Shown one piece after another: positions 51,731-63,957 of a DNA stretch of 64,000 nucleotides. The stretch comes from Bombyx mori (lineage: Eukaryota > Arthropoda > Insecta > Lepidoptera > Bombycidae), in assembly GCF_030269925.1 (NCBI RefSeq), contig NC_085128.1:10976501-11040500 (forward strand). Reading direction: 5' to 3'. The number at the start of each line of letters is the position of its first letter. Position 1 is the stretch's first letter. The notes below the pieces were generated by a model. The model was not told where the DNA came from and did not search any database. It was given only the letters and a program-made list of their open reading frames with translations. The position numbers were made by a program, and so were the translations under genes.

Positions 51731-53714
51731 ATATACCAAAAACATAATTCATTCAATTAATACACAATTCACAAACATTAAATTATAATTGTTTTTTATG
51801 TTATATGGTTTTACATTTTTATGGGATAGATAAAAATACGTTAATGAATAATATTTTTCTCCGCGTAAACTTGAAAGACGTAAAGTTTTGCGCAAGCTAC
51901 ATTTTTTCAAACAAATACAACTAGTGATGAAGAAAAAAGACCGAAAAATTTCAAACAATAGAAATATAACGACACCTAAATTGGAACACGGACATAAAAC
52001 AGCAAACAAATCCACTAGTATTAGAGCATAAATAGTGCAGGTATACTCAGGAAAATTGACTTTAAATATATATATTATATAAGATGAGTTATATGGACAG
52101 AAAGGGCAATATTGTTGCTTATTTGCACTACAGAGAGAAACATGAAGACGGGACAGAGTAACAACTCACGGGACAGTTAGGGTTGTCGTGCAAAATTATA
52201 TTTACAATGTAAATATTTTATGGTCTGTTGACCTTAGTGTGTTATTCTTAGTGAATACATTTAGTTTCATTTATATGAGTACGGCTAGTATTTGCTTAAG
52301 ATATGTAGGAGCTTGTCATAGCGCTAAGCAAACATTCGTGAGATGAGTTTATTCACGAATCTCTTATTCTTCGCAGTGAAACAGGAGTTTCCAGTTAAAA
52401 AGACGATTGACGAAACGTGAAAAGACATGAATATTAACACAATAAGGACAAGAAGCAGTTGGTATTCTTACAAGAATCTTGTTAGTGTTTCAACCCTAGC
52501 GGCAGTCACAAGTCGTTTATTTCAATAAGACAGGCTTACCTGTCGCCCGCTCGACCCTTTTCCTTTACCTAACAAAGTAAATTATGAGCTTTATTTATAT
52601 TAATTAACGACTCAAAATTGATTAGTGCTTTTGTGAATTCTAATTACTTCAGATTTTAATGGACTGCTCCATAATGTTTTGATTTAAAAAAAAACGATGC
52701 CTCTTTCTTATATTCAAATTTTACTTTGTAAGATTACGGTTACATACATACCGCATGTACGTACATATCCTTTGATATGAAAATAAGTATTTTTGATTGA
52801 AATCTATTTTTAGTGCGAAGGAAAATATGTACACACATATTTTTTTGGTTATTATTTTTAGAAGAAAACTTTAACAAAAAGGTGTAATGTAGAATCAATC
52901 AAAATGTACTAAGATGTTATAGACTTGTAATGTAACGATACACACAATACAGCGATTCAAATTGGTGCAGTTGTTGCGAGATCTTTCTAATTTCTAGACA
53001 AACAAAATTAACCACCCATTAGTTACTGTCCGGGAAAGCTATACGTATAATGTACGTTATCAATTTGTTTTTAAAGTGCAAATTTCAGCGTCAGTCAGCC
53101 AAAACAGACCAAAAACGCATTAGTGGACAAAAGGGGTCAAAAATGTTGTTTTAAACCAATTTCCCGATCAAAGCCCTCGTATAAAAGACTGTAAACATTC
53201 GAGCAGTAATCGATTTAATGAAAGGGGAATCGAAGGGACCCGTAGGTTTGCGTTTCAAAATTTACGACTACCTCTAGCGTTTAATTGGAAATTCGTGCTG
53301 CAATAAAAACGCTTTGATGACCTAGATATAAATAGGAATTCGAATGATGGAACGTCTTAATTTTTTTTTATCAACTGTGTTGTATTTGTTTGTAAATGTA
53401 TATGTGTGAGTGTATTTTTAACCAGTGTGTGAGCTTGCGGGAGTGTGGAGCGGCAGCTATCGTAGAATGGAGAAAAACTTTTCTTCACATAATAATTCTT
53501 TTACATAATAATTTTAAATACAAACTCCGAACGTCAACATTTGAACTGTGTCTGTCTACGTAGAACATCAACCGTTCGTCGGAAGATTCCTTAAAATTAT
53601 GTGTGTGTGGGCGAGATGTATACATAGATGAGTTTTTGAAATTATATAATTAAAAATATGTATATTGATTGAAGAACAGTAATCAGCTGCCGATTGTAAT
53701 GTTCTAAAAATGTG
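51731..53714. other. Unassigned AT-rich DNA
   Basis: No repeat match and no convincing exon on either strand. Open frames here are short and AT-biased. Confidence 0.5.
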
Positions 53715-53907
53715 GCCACAGCCCACTGAGCTTCTCGCCGGATCTTCTCAGTGAGTCACGATTCCGTTTCAGTGGTAGAATAGGCGAAGCGCTGCTCTTG
53801 CTAGGGCTAGCAAGTTCTCTCAGGTTGAGCCCCTAAGCTCACCTACCCGTCCGGGCGTATCTGAAATAGACCCCTAGGCTACCAGCAAATCAGTAGGGAG
53901 AAAAAAG
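53715..53907 (+). mobile_element. BMC1/Jockey-type LINE, 3' tail fragment
   Basis: CCACAGCCCACTGAGCTTCT, TTCCGTTTCAGTGGTAGAAT, GGTTGAGCCCCTAAGCTCAC, and a short A-run after CAGTAGGGAG. Confidence 0.85.
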
Positions 53908-55002
53908 GTGTATCCATCTACACCTGCTACCTATATATTAATTGTTGGGGCGTGAATCGAAACACAGTGGAACGTGTATTTAAGACTTTTATTGGGTTTA
54001 ATAACATATAGTTAAAGAAAACAGATTTCTACGTATATAGCACAGGATTGATACGAGCCGGTGACGGCGTGCGACTTACTTATGCAGTAATCATCAATCT
54101 CAACCAAACAACACTATACCATCACGGCTCATGATCTTCGCCTATTTTAACATTAATCAATATACGTACTAGGAAACCTATATTAAATCTATTAGTAGTT
54201 CTTTCTGTGTGAAATGAAACGCATAAATCATGATTTTTTTTTACAGAATAATAAGCCGTAGTTAGAACAATATTCAAATATAGACGGATAATACGTCATC
54301 GTCATTCGTCTGTGACGAATTTATGTGTATTATCTTTGGTCTGTGACGTAATGTACGTAACGGAAAGCGTCAAGTATTCCATAGATTATGCACTTAATAT
54401 ATATTCGAAGTATTCGAAGCATTGGACATAATTTGAAGACAATAGAAAACGCGGGATTAAGCCGTAAAAATAGTTTTATTAAGGTATATCGTTGACATCA
54501 TTTCTCCGAGGAGAACGGATACTATAATTTTCTTACCCCGAGTTAGTATAACAAGAAAATATAAGAAATTGCAATTTATATGTAAAAGTTCTTAATCCAG
54601 CAATAAAATGAGTATTCACCACAAAGAACCGGATAATAAAATAAAGGTTTTTCCTTGACTCGTAAATCTTTCTAACTGGCTAGAATTGGGAACGAAAATG
54701 TTACAATCTTTAACTTTCTGACAGTTTAATAAGATAATAAAAATAGGCTCATGATGGATTCCCTTGACTTTTGCCGTTAATAAACTTGTGACTTTGTTAA
54801 AAATATAATTTGGTTAACGATTTACTTGGATATTTTTAAATTTAATTTGAGTTTGATTTGTCACGACTATGTAAGAAAATGCGATTTCAAGAATAATCTA
54901 TATACATACATAACATATAAATTTATGTTCTATTGTTTTATGTATATGTCATCTATTAAATTAAATGATGTGTATTCGTCAAAGGTGCAGTTAATTAAAA
55001 AC
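53908..55002. other. Unassigned AT-rich DNA
   Basis: Nothing recognised. Confidence 0.5.
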
Positions 55003-55201
55003 AATTTTTACTGGTGATTTGTGAGCACGGGTAGGTACCCCCATCCTAACTATTTCTGCCGTGAATCAGTAATTCTTTCGGTTGAAGAGTGGAGCGGCCG
55101 TGGTACTATAAAAAAGAAATAAAAAATAATTAACTCATATCTCAAGGTTTTATCACCATGTGAACTTTGAGCTCATGTATTCATGAGTTAATAAAAACAA
55201 A
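55003..55201 (+). mobile_element. Bm1 SINE, diverged
   Basis: TTTACTGGTGATTTGTGAGC, ACTATTTCTGCCGTGAATCA and CTCATATCTCAAGG, ending in an A-rich tail. An internal A-rich insertion lies near 55113-55130. Confidence 0.75.
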
Positions 55202-55693
55202 ACTCATCGATTTCATAGGCTGATGAAGCCCATATAAGCCACCGTATAAAGATAATGCATTTTTATTCGCACAAATATAATATGGGTGGTTTCGATCACA
55301 AAATATTCACTATTATATTTGGCATCAGAATAGAACGGCACTGAAACAAAGAATATGGATAAAGCTCATGCAATCGTGTTATTCTATCATGTTTAGATCT
55401 CAAACAATACGTCGAGATGTTGCAGGCTAGCAATAAAATGTTAATCTAGGTTATGATTGGCACTAGTAAAATTTTCAGAGCGAGTTCTCGCAGCGCCCCT
55501 GGCTGGACGAGCGCGATAGGTCTGCTTAATCGGATTCTTTATTCATGAGACCGCTGCAACACAGTTCCACTCCAAATTACTACATACATTCCATTTATTC
55601 AGTTGAAACTCAATAGAAGTAGTCCAATAGAACAATCCAAGTAGTTTATCATGTGCTTATTACCTGCTATTAATATAATATACCGTGGAACAG

Positions 55694-55856
55694 TGTGCTT
55701 AGTGTGAGTTTTTTAACGTTCTCGATAGCGTAAAAGTTAACCCAATTTTGTATGCAGTTGGAACAGCGCCCCTAGCGGCAAACGTAGGCAAACGATCCCG
55801 TTCCATACAAATATGAGCTAACTTTTACACGTTAAAAAACTCGCACTAAGCGCACA
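55694..55856. mobile_element. 163-bp foldback MITE
   Basis: Left TGTGCTTAGTGTGAGTTTTT-TAACG ... GCGTAAAAGTTAAC. Right, inverted: TGTGCGCTTAGTGCGAGTTT-TTTAACGTGTAAAAGTTAGC. The centre carries CAGCGCCCCTAGCGGC. No coding sequence. Confidence 0.88.
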
Positions 55857-55889
55857 GAATTCATTTAGGTATTATACTCGACTAAGTAT

Positions 55890-56155
55890 GTTTTATTTAT
55901 TTATTGCTTAGATGGGTGGACGAGCTCACGGCCCACCTAATGTTAAGTGGTTACCGGAGCCCATAGACATCTACAACGTAAATGCCGCCACCTACCTTGA
56001 GATACGAGTTCTAAGATCTCAACTAAGCTCTCAATTAGTCATAGTTACAACGGCTGCCTCACCCTTCAAACCGAAACGCAATACTGCTTCACGGCAGGAA
56101 TAGGCAGGGTGGTGGCCTACCCGTGCGGACTCACAAGAGGTCCTACCACCAGTGA
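55890..56155 (-). mobile_element. Bm1 SINE
   Basis: TTATTGCTTAGATGGGTGGA to AGGTCCTACCACCAGTGAT. A short insertion interrupts the CTCAGTATAG region. Confidence 0.9.
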
Positions 56156-56865
56156 TTACTTATTCTGTTGCTTTATGCTATCGGGAACAAAGACATAAGT
56201 TATAATACTTCCAAAATAGTTATTAACGTTTTTATTATTAGTAAAAACGGACACAGAATATATTTTTGTAGCATCAGAAGATTTAACTGGACATGCCAGG
56301 ATTTCTGAAAGAATTTCGGCCTGATGAATCGATAGTTAAAATGATACCAATCTATGAGGTTAGTTATTCGATTTTGGTGTTTGTAACCAACGTATTCACA
56401 GAGGGGCTGGTAGTTGCGGCCCGATTTACTTCAATTTGGATCCGTGTTGAGCCGATGCGGCGGTTTCTGAAAATTTAATGCCCTGGGCCTCTCGTTATTC
56501 TGTGTCAACGCTCGCCTGCCCTGGATGTATAAATAGAATCTGCTGGATGTGGCACTCGTAAATTAAACACCTAGATTTCTCGTAAATATACATGAACACA
56601 TTAGTATCGGCCTGTTATCGTGAAGTTGTTCGTGATTTCGTATTCATGTAGTTCTCTGTAAATTTAGTAGTAGATTAAATTGTTTATTTATGTTATTAAA
56701 GTTGTCAGAATTCACTAAAACTCTTAATGTATACTAATGTATACTTCAAGCGGTGTAAATATTATTTTAAGTTTCATTTTGTAGATGCCGAGTATAGTTT
56801 ATGACAGCTACATAAGTATAAAACACGTGTTCGTTTTCTCGTATTTTTAAATACATTTTTATTTG
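56156..56865. other. Unassigned AT-rich DNA
   Basis: A 61-codon + frame at 56293-56478 is unrecognised. Nothing else seen. Confidence 0.45.
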
Positions 56866-57178
56866 GAACGAATTCCTTACGGGACGATGCGGAGGGGTAC
56901 CTAACCGGGAAAAAACGTCCGTAACGAAAGATTTTTATTAGTAATGCACACAGTGTACGACTTAACTTTGTAATAACGTACAAAAAATAACATTTTTTTT
57001 ATCATTCATTGACCACGATCTCGGAGCGTTCGTTTGCAAACAATCGTGAATGAAGTGTACCACAATAAGTTCGCACGTTACCGAATGACCGTAGGTTGTT
57101 GCGAAACCTCCAGTTTTATTTTCTTTATACCTCGAATAGAACTTAAAATTAATATTATTATAATAAGGAACTTCGTTC
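56866..57178 (-). mobile_element. Inverted-repeat element, copy 2
   Basis: Reverse complement of 24564-24900: GAACGAATTCCTTAC at the left and ATAAGGAACTTCGTTC at the right. It shares GGTTGTTGCGAAACCTCCAG and CATTGACCACGATCTCGGAG. It keeps the same peptide frame ([29 protein letters not shown]). Confidence 0.75.
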
Positions 57179-57601
57179 CTATCCGGTGTCCCACGACACC
57201 ACACATCTTTTTTTTAAATACATTCTTACAAGCCAACAAAATCGATTCACTTTTCCCTTGGTCCTAGTTTCTGAATCTGAGCCGCCTCTATTATTTATAG
57301 AGACCGGATGAATTTTTGAAAAGCAGACTAAATTACACATTTTATCTTCGGTTAATATTCGACTAGAAGTTTTATTCGGTGTCCACGGCGAGCCAGTACA
57401 GGGAGCGCTTCTCATTTATTCTAAAATTATGTTCGACGACTGCCGCTCATTTCTCAAACGTCGCCGTATCGCTCGGGCGAATTCAAATTCTAGTGATGCA
57501 ACTACGTTATATTGTTATGGAGATTTTGTTATTGATAATAATGGTATTTGGAATGGTTTAATATTAGGAAAGAGTAAAGATATCGGAGAACAGCATTACA
57601 T

Positions 57602-57838
57602 GTTTTTTTTATTGCTTAGATGGGTGGACGAACTCGCCTGCTGCTAAGTGGTTACTGGAGCCCATAGACATTTACAACTTAAATACGCCACCCAACTTGA
57701 GATATAAGTTCTAAGGTCTCAAGTATAGTTACAACGGCTGCCCCACCCTTCAAACCGAAACGCATTATTGCTTCACGGTAGAAATAGGCGGGGTGGTGGT
57801 ACCTACCCGCGTAGACTCACAAGAGGACCTACCGCCAT
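57602..57838 (-). mobile_element. Bm1 SINE
   Basis: TTTTTATTGCTTAGATGGGT to AAGAGGACCTACCGCCATTG. A small deletion removes part of the GCTCACAGCCCACC block. Confidence 0.9.
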
Positions 57839-57995
57839 TGTAGGTAAATTGTTTTCGTGTTCTTCCTACATTCTAAAGGTTAGGTTCAGTGTTAATTCAT
57901 TTTGTATATTGTTAACCTTAGTTATTTCGTAGACAGTGGAATATTAGTTTGACTTAAGCAAAGGTACATGCGTAATGTAAGGATGCGTGCGGATA

Positions 57996-58195
57996 GGCCT
58001 CACGATCCTGGATTTTTTTACCACGAAGCAGTATTTCCTTACGGTTTGAAGTGCTGTCTAACAGCTGTCTAACAGCTGCTTACAATATAAATGAGGCCTC
58101 AAGGTGGGTGACGAAATTTTATGTTGTGATGTCTATGAACTCCGGAAACCAATTAACATCGCTTATTGTGTGAGTTCCTTTATTTATCTATAGCA
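57996..58195 (+). mobile_element. Bm1 SINE, degraded
   Basis: CACGAAGCAGTATTTCCTTA, GCCTCAAGGTGGGTGACGAA and TGTGATGTCTATGAACTCCG keep the Bm1 order. A short AACAGCTGTCT duplication lies inside. Confidence 0.65.
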
Positions 58196-58204
58196 TATAT
58201 CTTT

Positions 58205-58416
58205 TGCTGGTGGTAGAGTGTCCTGTTTTTCCGCGTGGGTAGATGCATAGTTCTGCCCGGGAGCAGTAATCCGTTCCGGTTTGAAGGGCAGTTTTCTAAG
58301 GCTCATGTCTCAAGATGGCTGGTGGTATTTACGTTGTTGATGTCTATGGGCCCCAGTGACCATTTAATACCAAGTGGGCCGTGACCTCGTTTATCCATTG
58401 ATGAAATAAAAATAAG
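58205..58416 (+). mobile_element. Bm1 SINE, diverged
   Basis: GCTGGTGGTAGAGTGTCCTG, AGCAGTAATCCGTTCCGGTT, GATGTCTATGGGCCCCAGTG and an A-rich end. Confidence 0.75.
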
Positions 58417-58418
58417 AA

Positions 58419-59020
58419 CTCGGAGTACTCAACCGGGCCAAACAGTACTTCAAGCCGGCTCACCGCCTTAAACTGTATAAGGCGCAGGTGGGGCCTCACA
58501 TGGAGTATTGTTGCCACCTTTGGGCCGGGGCTCCGGGTTATCAGCTATCTCCATTTGACCGAATCCAACGTAGGGCATCTCGGATTGTCGACGATCCTGA
58601 ACTTGCCGATCGGCTAGATCCTTTGGCACTGCGTAGGGAACTATCTTCCCTATGCATACTTTACAGAATTTACAATGGGGAGTGTTCCGAGGAGTTGTTC
58701 AATTTAATAGAAGCCGCTGATTTTCGCAACCGATCGTCTCGCCGGAACTATCATCCGCACCATCTGGATGGTTGGCGTTCCACTACAATGCGTTTTAAAA
58801 ACAGTTTTCTGCCACGCACAGTAAATCTCTGGAATTCGTTGCTATCAGCGGTCTTCCCCAACAACTGCGACATTGGGTTATTCAAGAAAAGAGCATATTC
58901 TTATCTGAAGGGTAGGCAACGCACTGGCGTAAACGCTGGTGACCGTGGGCGGCGGTGAATCACTGACCATCAGGTGACCCGTCTTGCTCGTTTGCCTCTT
59001 AGTTGTTATAAAAAAAAACA
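58419..59020 (+). pseudogene. Jockey-like LINE: reverse transcriptase C-terminus and 3' tail
   Basis: An open frame of about 180 codons (58419-58958) reads [77 protein letters not shown] and [20 protein letters not shown], ending KGRQRTG. These are signature blocks of the Jockey-clade polymerase thumb and C-terminus. The frame is intact but the catalytic core is missing. An A-rich tail follows, so it is a relatively young 5'-truncated insertion of a family different from that at 7672. Confidence 0.88.
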
Positions 59021-59820
59021 AAAAATTAATAGGTGGTTACCTTCAAATTAGTAATATCTTCCTATTCTTTAAAGAACAATCTAGAATATCAATCATGAAC
59101 AACGTATAATAATTTTAAGGCAGAAATTACATGTTCTTTCCGCTAATAACCATAGTTACTTTAATAACTAAACAAAAAAAAGTTGCAGTTCGTTTCTTAA
59201 TGAAGCTTATTTAAATAAATCAAACAAATACAAATATATAAGTTAAATAAATGTGTAGAATATTACGTAAAGCTACGAAAGTTACCTGCAAAAGGCATAT
59301 ATCACCGGCAAAGTCCACATATTCATATTCTCAATGGGGGCCGAGGACTAGGAGGCTCCATGAAACATATCGTTTCCTTAACTAAATTAATTTCATTTAA
59401 GATCCAACCATATATTTATGAAGGCCACAAAATCCTTTTGGGATCCTACCTTTATGTTAACATGCGGGATTTTCAACTAGAACACGTCAAATAATATGAA
59501 AACAATTTATTATATATCAATTAGTACCGTATATTAGATTAAAATTATCGAACACACAAAAATAAACACAAATTCATCCTGGTAATAATTAGTCATGAAG
59601 AACACGAAGATTCTTTTTTCCGTAGATAATTAAGCGAGTGCCCACTCGTTTAATTATCTTATCTTATCTGATTTGTAAATGAAAATACATCCTATCGATA
59701 CTCTAGATTGTATTTAGGAGAGAATTAGCTAATCTAGATGAGATTTGGTAACGAAATACGAAGAGCTCACGAGTCTCTTCAATGAACTCGTTAGTCACTA
59801 ACCTAGAAAAATAATACAAA
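59021..59820. other. Unassigned DNA with a near-perfect palindrome at 59624-59659
   Basis: AT-rich. The 36-bp palindrome has 17-bp arms AGATAATTAAGCGAGTG and CACTCGTTTAATTATCT (one mismatch) and a 2-base centre. Confidence 0.6.
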
Positions 59821-60110
59821 CTAGAGGTCCCACAGTAGTCGAAATTTGACTATAATTAATTGGAATTGTAAGTTTGTACACTATTATGATTGTATTTTAT
59901 ACGTCTTTAATCACAAATTTCGCCAAGACTACACTATAAAAAATATTTACAAAGTCAAACAATATTTAATCTATTCTCAATTTGACAAAAGACGTCAAGA
60001 AAAAAGTTTGACAATAAATAGTATAGATTTCTGCATAGTGAGGAGAGCTTTGCCTCACTCGTCCCGCCGCCTCCTTCCGCGAGATGGTGCACTCGCAGAA
60101 GTGTGAGAAC
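59821..60110 (-). mobile_element. Non-autonomous Helitron, family B
   Basis: The + strand begins CTAGAGGTCCCACAGTAGTC, the inverse of the 3' end at 49816. It shares the TTTGACAATAAATAGTAT and ATTCTCAATTTGAC regions. The far end is uncertain because a GC-richer stretch (CTTTGCCTCACTCGTCCCGC) continues to about 60110. Confidence 0.7.
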
Positions 60111-60589
60111 GGCTAGCATATTTTTGTTTTATGTTAATTTATTAATGTTAATGGAATGGAAAATTATTAATGTTAATGTTAATGGAATATTTTTCTTTTA
60201 TGTTAATTTGTTTTATGTTAACCTCTTCTTGAATAAAATATTGTAAGAATAACTGTATGCAATAAATTCTATACATACACAGAAGTAGTAATCAAGTTTA
60301 GTAAAAGTTCATCTCCAACTTCACAAGGCTATGTACATAATGGAGTATGTTTGAGTTGAGCCCTATTTAGTTCGTTCACGCAGACTATTTGGATATTTAC
60401 TCACTGTCTGAAACGTGTTCGATGTGTTAACAATACTTATAATGTGTTCTGATGCTTACATACAGTCAATAATATTTTATTTCAGTTATAAAATAATTGT
60501 ATCTGGCGGAGTATTTATTTACCCTATTTTTTCCCGACAAAGAAGAACAAGTATGGGACCTGTGTTTTTTTCTTGTTTGTTGTTACTTT

Positions 60590-60765
60590 TTGTATACGTT
60601 GTATTGGCAGTGGGCGGGCCCTTTGCTCCCGTGGACCTCGAACAACGTAGACCGACGACCTGTTGAAGGTCGCGGGAATCCGTTGGGTTCAGACACGGCA
60701 GAACCTATTTTGGAGACGTGATTTTCTGGAGGACTATGTCTAGCAGTAGACATCTATCGGCTGAC
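60590..60765 (+). pseudogene. RTE-like LINE 3' end, decayed
   Basis: One frame from 60646 reads TDDLLKVAGIRWVQTRQNLF and WRR, then after small changes LEDYV, Q and TSIG with stops between them. This is the same C-terminal block as 44998-45232, broken by substitutions and short gaps. Confidence 0.65.
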
Positions 60766-61257
60766 AGATAAATATATATAGTTTACGATGAAAACAGCTG
60801 TTACAGAAAGAGTAACTACGCTTTTTTTCTTGAAAATACAGTGTAATTATTATAGTATTGCGACATTCTCGATCTACCTAGGTATCGCTATTTTGTGGCT
60901 TAATCTCATATTTGTTTACATTACATTTCCAATACAGCTTACAGTTTTTGTCGTCACGGAAAAAACAAAAAAATAATACACTGGTATTATGTCTACACGT
61001 CTTAGCTATCAGGGTACAGAGACTAATTCTCATTTCGTTTAGAATAACTTAATCTATATATAAATAGGCAAAGACAAACACCATTAAAGCTGACCACCAT
61101 TTTCTCCTTTCAATTGTTAACCGATTTTTTTTTCAATAGCAGTTTTGGACGATTGTCTGTAATTTTTTTCAGAAAATACACATTTATGTGTATTTCCAAT
61201 ATGTATATGAATTAAAAACAATGTGGTGGTTTTTGTTGTATTGTTAGCTCACACGAA
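60766..61257. other. Unassigned AT-rich DNA
   Basis: Nothing recognised. Confidence 0.5.
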
Positions 61258-61470
61258 TATGTGCCGCCATACTGCTTTTTTTGGCGCGAAGCAGTCACGC
61301 GTGTCGGTTTGAAGGATTATGGCAGCTTGTTATATTAGACAATTGAGATTTGGACCTCATCTCTCAAGATGGGTGGCATTCACATTGTAAAGCCCACGGG
61401 TTTCAGCAACTACTCAACACCAGATGAGCTGCGAGCTCATTCATCCATCTATACAATAAAGAAAAATACA
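61258..61470 (+). mobile_element. Bm1 SINE, diverged
   Basis: GGCGCGAAGCAGTCACGCGT, CTCATCTCTCAAGATGGGTG, ATGAGCTGCGAGCTCATTCA and CTATACAATAAAG. Confidence 0.7.
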
Positions 61471-61536
61471 TAAAATGAATCTAAATCTTAAGGTGTCAGT
61501 GATTATGGTCGAATTTCGATAATTCGGCGGACACTA

Positions 61537-62892
61537 GTGAAAATAATTGTTCTTATGTTTATCTTTAGTAAGGAAATTGAATGTCTGGTTCGGTGCGTAG
61601 CTGGTAATTGGTAGCGGTAAGATTAATTAATTCGGTGTACAAGAGTATAGTTTACTTTGTGTTCGCAAGGGTTTGTCACGTGAGCCCCAGGTGGTCTCTC
61701 ATAAATCTCGCCAACGAACAGCTTCGGCTTTCGTTAATTACGTTAATAATTAACGCTAATAGCCGACCGGTTTTGTGTCTCGATAGGCTATAATAATAAT
61801 CTCATAAAATTAAAGAATGTTTTTTTTTCATTGTTTTCTTACAAGGCGAATTTGTAGCCACGATTTCATACGCGCTTTTAAATTGATGATATGTGTCATG
61901 TCATGATATGTGCCTGTACAGATATGTGTCTGCATCCTGGTTAATTCTCCCGCTAAGCAATCGTGCATTCCAGTTTGAGCTGCAAGATCGTTATTGACAA
62001 CGATTTGGATTTAGGTCTTATATCTATGGATAGCCGAATAACATCACACATTCCACGAGTTTGAGCCTTTCAAATAAAATCTCAATGGAATAATACAGGA
62101 CCAAAGAAACATTGATCCTGTTGTTTTGATTAAAAAACTCTTTAGATTTTGTAATTTTTCTAATTCTTGGTATTTTGATAAGCTATCAAAAATAGCCGAA
62201 ATCGGCAGTAAAAAAAAAATCATTTATTTTAGACAATGTTTCTTACTTATAAATTTTAACGCAATTTGTTTACCAAGTTTGCGTCTTGTTTTTAAGACTT
62301 GTTATCCGCTTGGAAATTTTTTCATTGCTCAATTTTATTGTTGGCTTTAGATAATTAATGTTTATAAAAAGGTAAATACAATTCACAAAACATGACTGAG
62401 GTTGACAGTCCACAGCCGAAATATCCTGTATGTACCTATTTGAAATAACTTCAAAGAGATTTACAACTTTTTTTACAAATAGCAGCACAAACTCGTGTAT
62501 CCACATGTAGACACAGAAAAAACGAATAAATTGGGTCTGTTATCGAACTCATATGGACTCACCGAATCCTCACGGACTTTTCGAGAGTCTGTTTACTTTT
62601 CGATACTGATAGAGTTTTCCTGGTAACGACTGCTCATACAAATCAGCTTGCTAGATACGTTTGTTTTTGTTTTTAACTACTCTATCTCATGTTTTTCTGT
62701 TTTAATTACTCGTTCAGTTAATTGAAGACCTCTATAGTTTATTATTTTTAATTTATTTTTATTACATAGATCATTTAACCTGGTGTCCAACCATCACCTA
62801 GTGTGTTATGCAGCGGTGCAGTCATGTCGACCTCATGTCTCAACGTAGGCTTGAGACATTAACGTAATGAAGTTTATGGCCCTCTTTAAACG
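61537..62892. other. Unassigned AT-rich DNA
   Basis: No convincing gene. A Helitron family B 3'-end-like stretch (GTCGAATTTCGATAATTCGG, CACTAG) ends just before this interval. Confidence 0.45.
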
Positions 62893-63035
62893 CTTGTTAT
62901 TATTATTATTAATGGCTTAGATGCGTCAACGAGCTAATGACCCACTTAATGTTAGGTAGTTACCAGGGCCCATAGACATCACGGCGTGAATGCCGTCACC
63001 TACCTTGAAACATGAGACTGAGGTTTCCATTGGAT
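62893..63035 (-). mobile_element. Bm1 SINE, degraded 3' part
   Basis: TTAATGGCTTAGATGCGTCA, GTTACCAGGGCCCATAGACA and CCTACCTTGAAACATGAG keep the Bm1 order with many changes. Confidence 0.65.
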
Positions 63036-63393
63036 TACTTCGCGACAGGAAAATATTTATATGAGAGCTTACTTACGGGAAGTACCTATATGTACGCGTG
63101 AAGGTAGTTTCTCGTATGTACTACACTACACGCGCTTACGACACATCCAATTCACGGTGTTATTCCTTCATCGATAAAGTAATTTCAGTGTACGAGTTAA
63201 GTTCGTTTTTTTAAGAAAAATTGGTATCAAACTGTGAGATTATAACTCCAGTATTGACGCTTCGCTTGGCACGAATACGTCGGACGTTTCATCATTGAGA
63301 CTATAACGACTTCATAACAACGTTTCACATTCGTTTTTGAGTTTAATTTTTACTTAAAATGAAAACTATGTTAAATGATTTAAAACAAAAATC

Positions 63394-63645
63394 GATGCCT
63401 CCAATGAACACTACTCTAAATCAAAATTTTGAAATTATCATTTTTCACGCAAATCGCTTCACTATTTTAAAAGTATTAAAAATTCATTATTGATGGGGCT
63501 CAAAGCAAGAGTAAATCCGCTAGTTACACAAGAAAAAACCATAAATATATCTGCAATAATAAAGATTTTATCAGCTTTTTTCGTTTAAACGCTCCTCCTG
63601 TAAACCTACGAATTTGGAGTTAGAGAAGTGTTCATTGGAGGCATC
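63394..63645. mobile_element. 252-bp MITE with GATGCCTCCAATGAACACT ends
   Basis: GATGCCTCCAATGAACACTA and CTCTAAATC at the left match the inverse of the right end (GATGCCTCCAATGAACACTT, CTCTAACTCC). The flanks AAAAT on both sides may be a target duplication. Confidence 0.82.
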
Positions 63646-63749
63646 AAAATATGTGCGGATCTGGTGTCCTCTAGTAGCTTAGGTACAATCTCTTAACTCA
63701 TTCGTTCATAGTAATGTCCTTAATTGTCTGTCCAATTCTGTCACCGACA

Positions 63750-63957
63750 TTTTTTTATTATTTTTTATTATTGCTTATATGGTTGGACGAGCTTATAGGC
63801 CACCTGATGTTAAGTGGTTACTGGGGCCCATAGACATCACAAGCGGCTACAGCGGCTGCCCCACCCTTCAAACCGAAACGCATTACTGCTTCACGGCAGA
63901 AATAGGCAGGGTGGTGGTACCTACCCGTGCGGACTCACAGAGGTCCTACCGCCAGTA
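63750..63957 (-). mobile_element. Bm1 SINE
   Basis: A T-rich start, TTGCTTATATGGTTGGACGA to CAGAGGTCCTACCGCCAGTA. It carries an internal deletion removing the CACCTTGAGATATAAG part. Confidence 0.9.
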
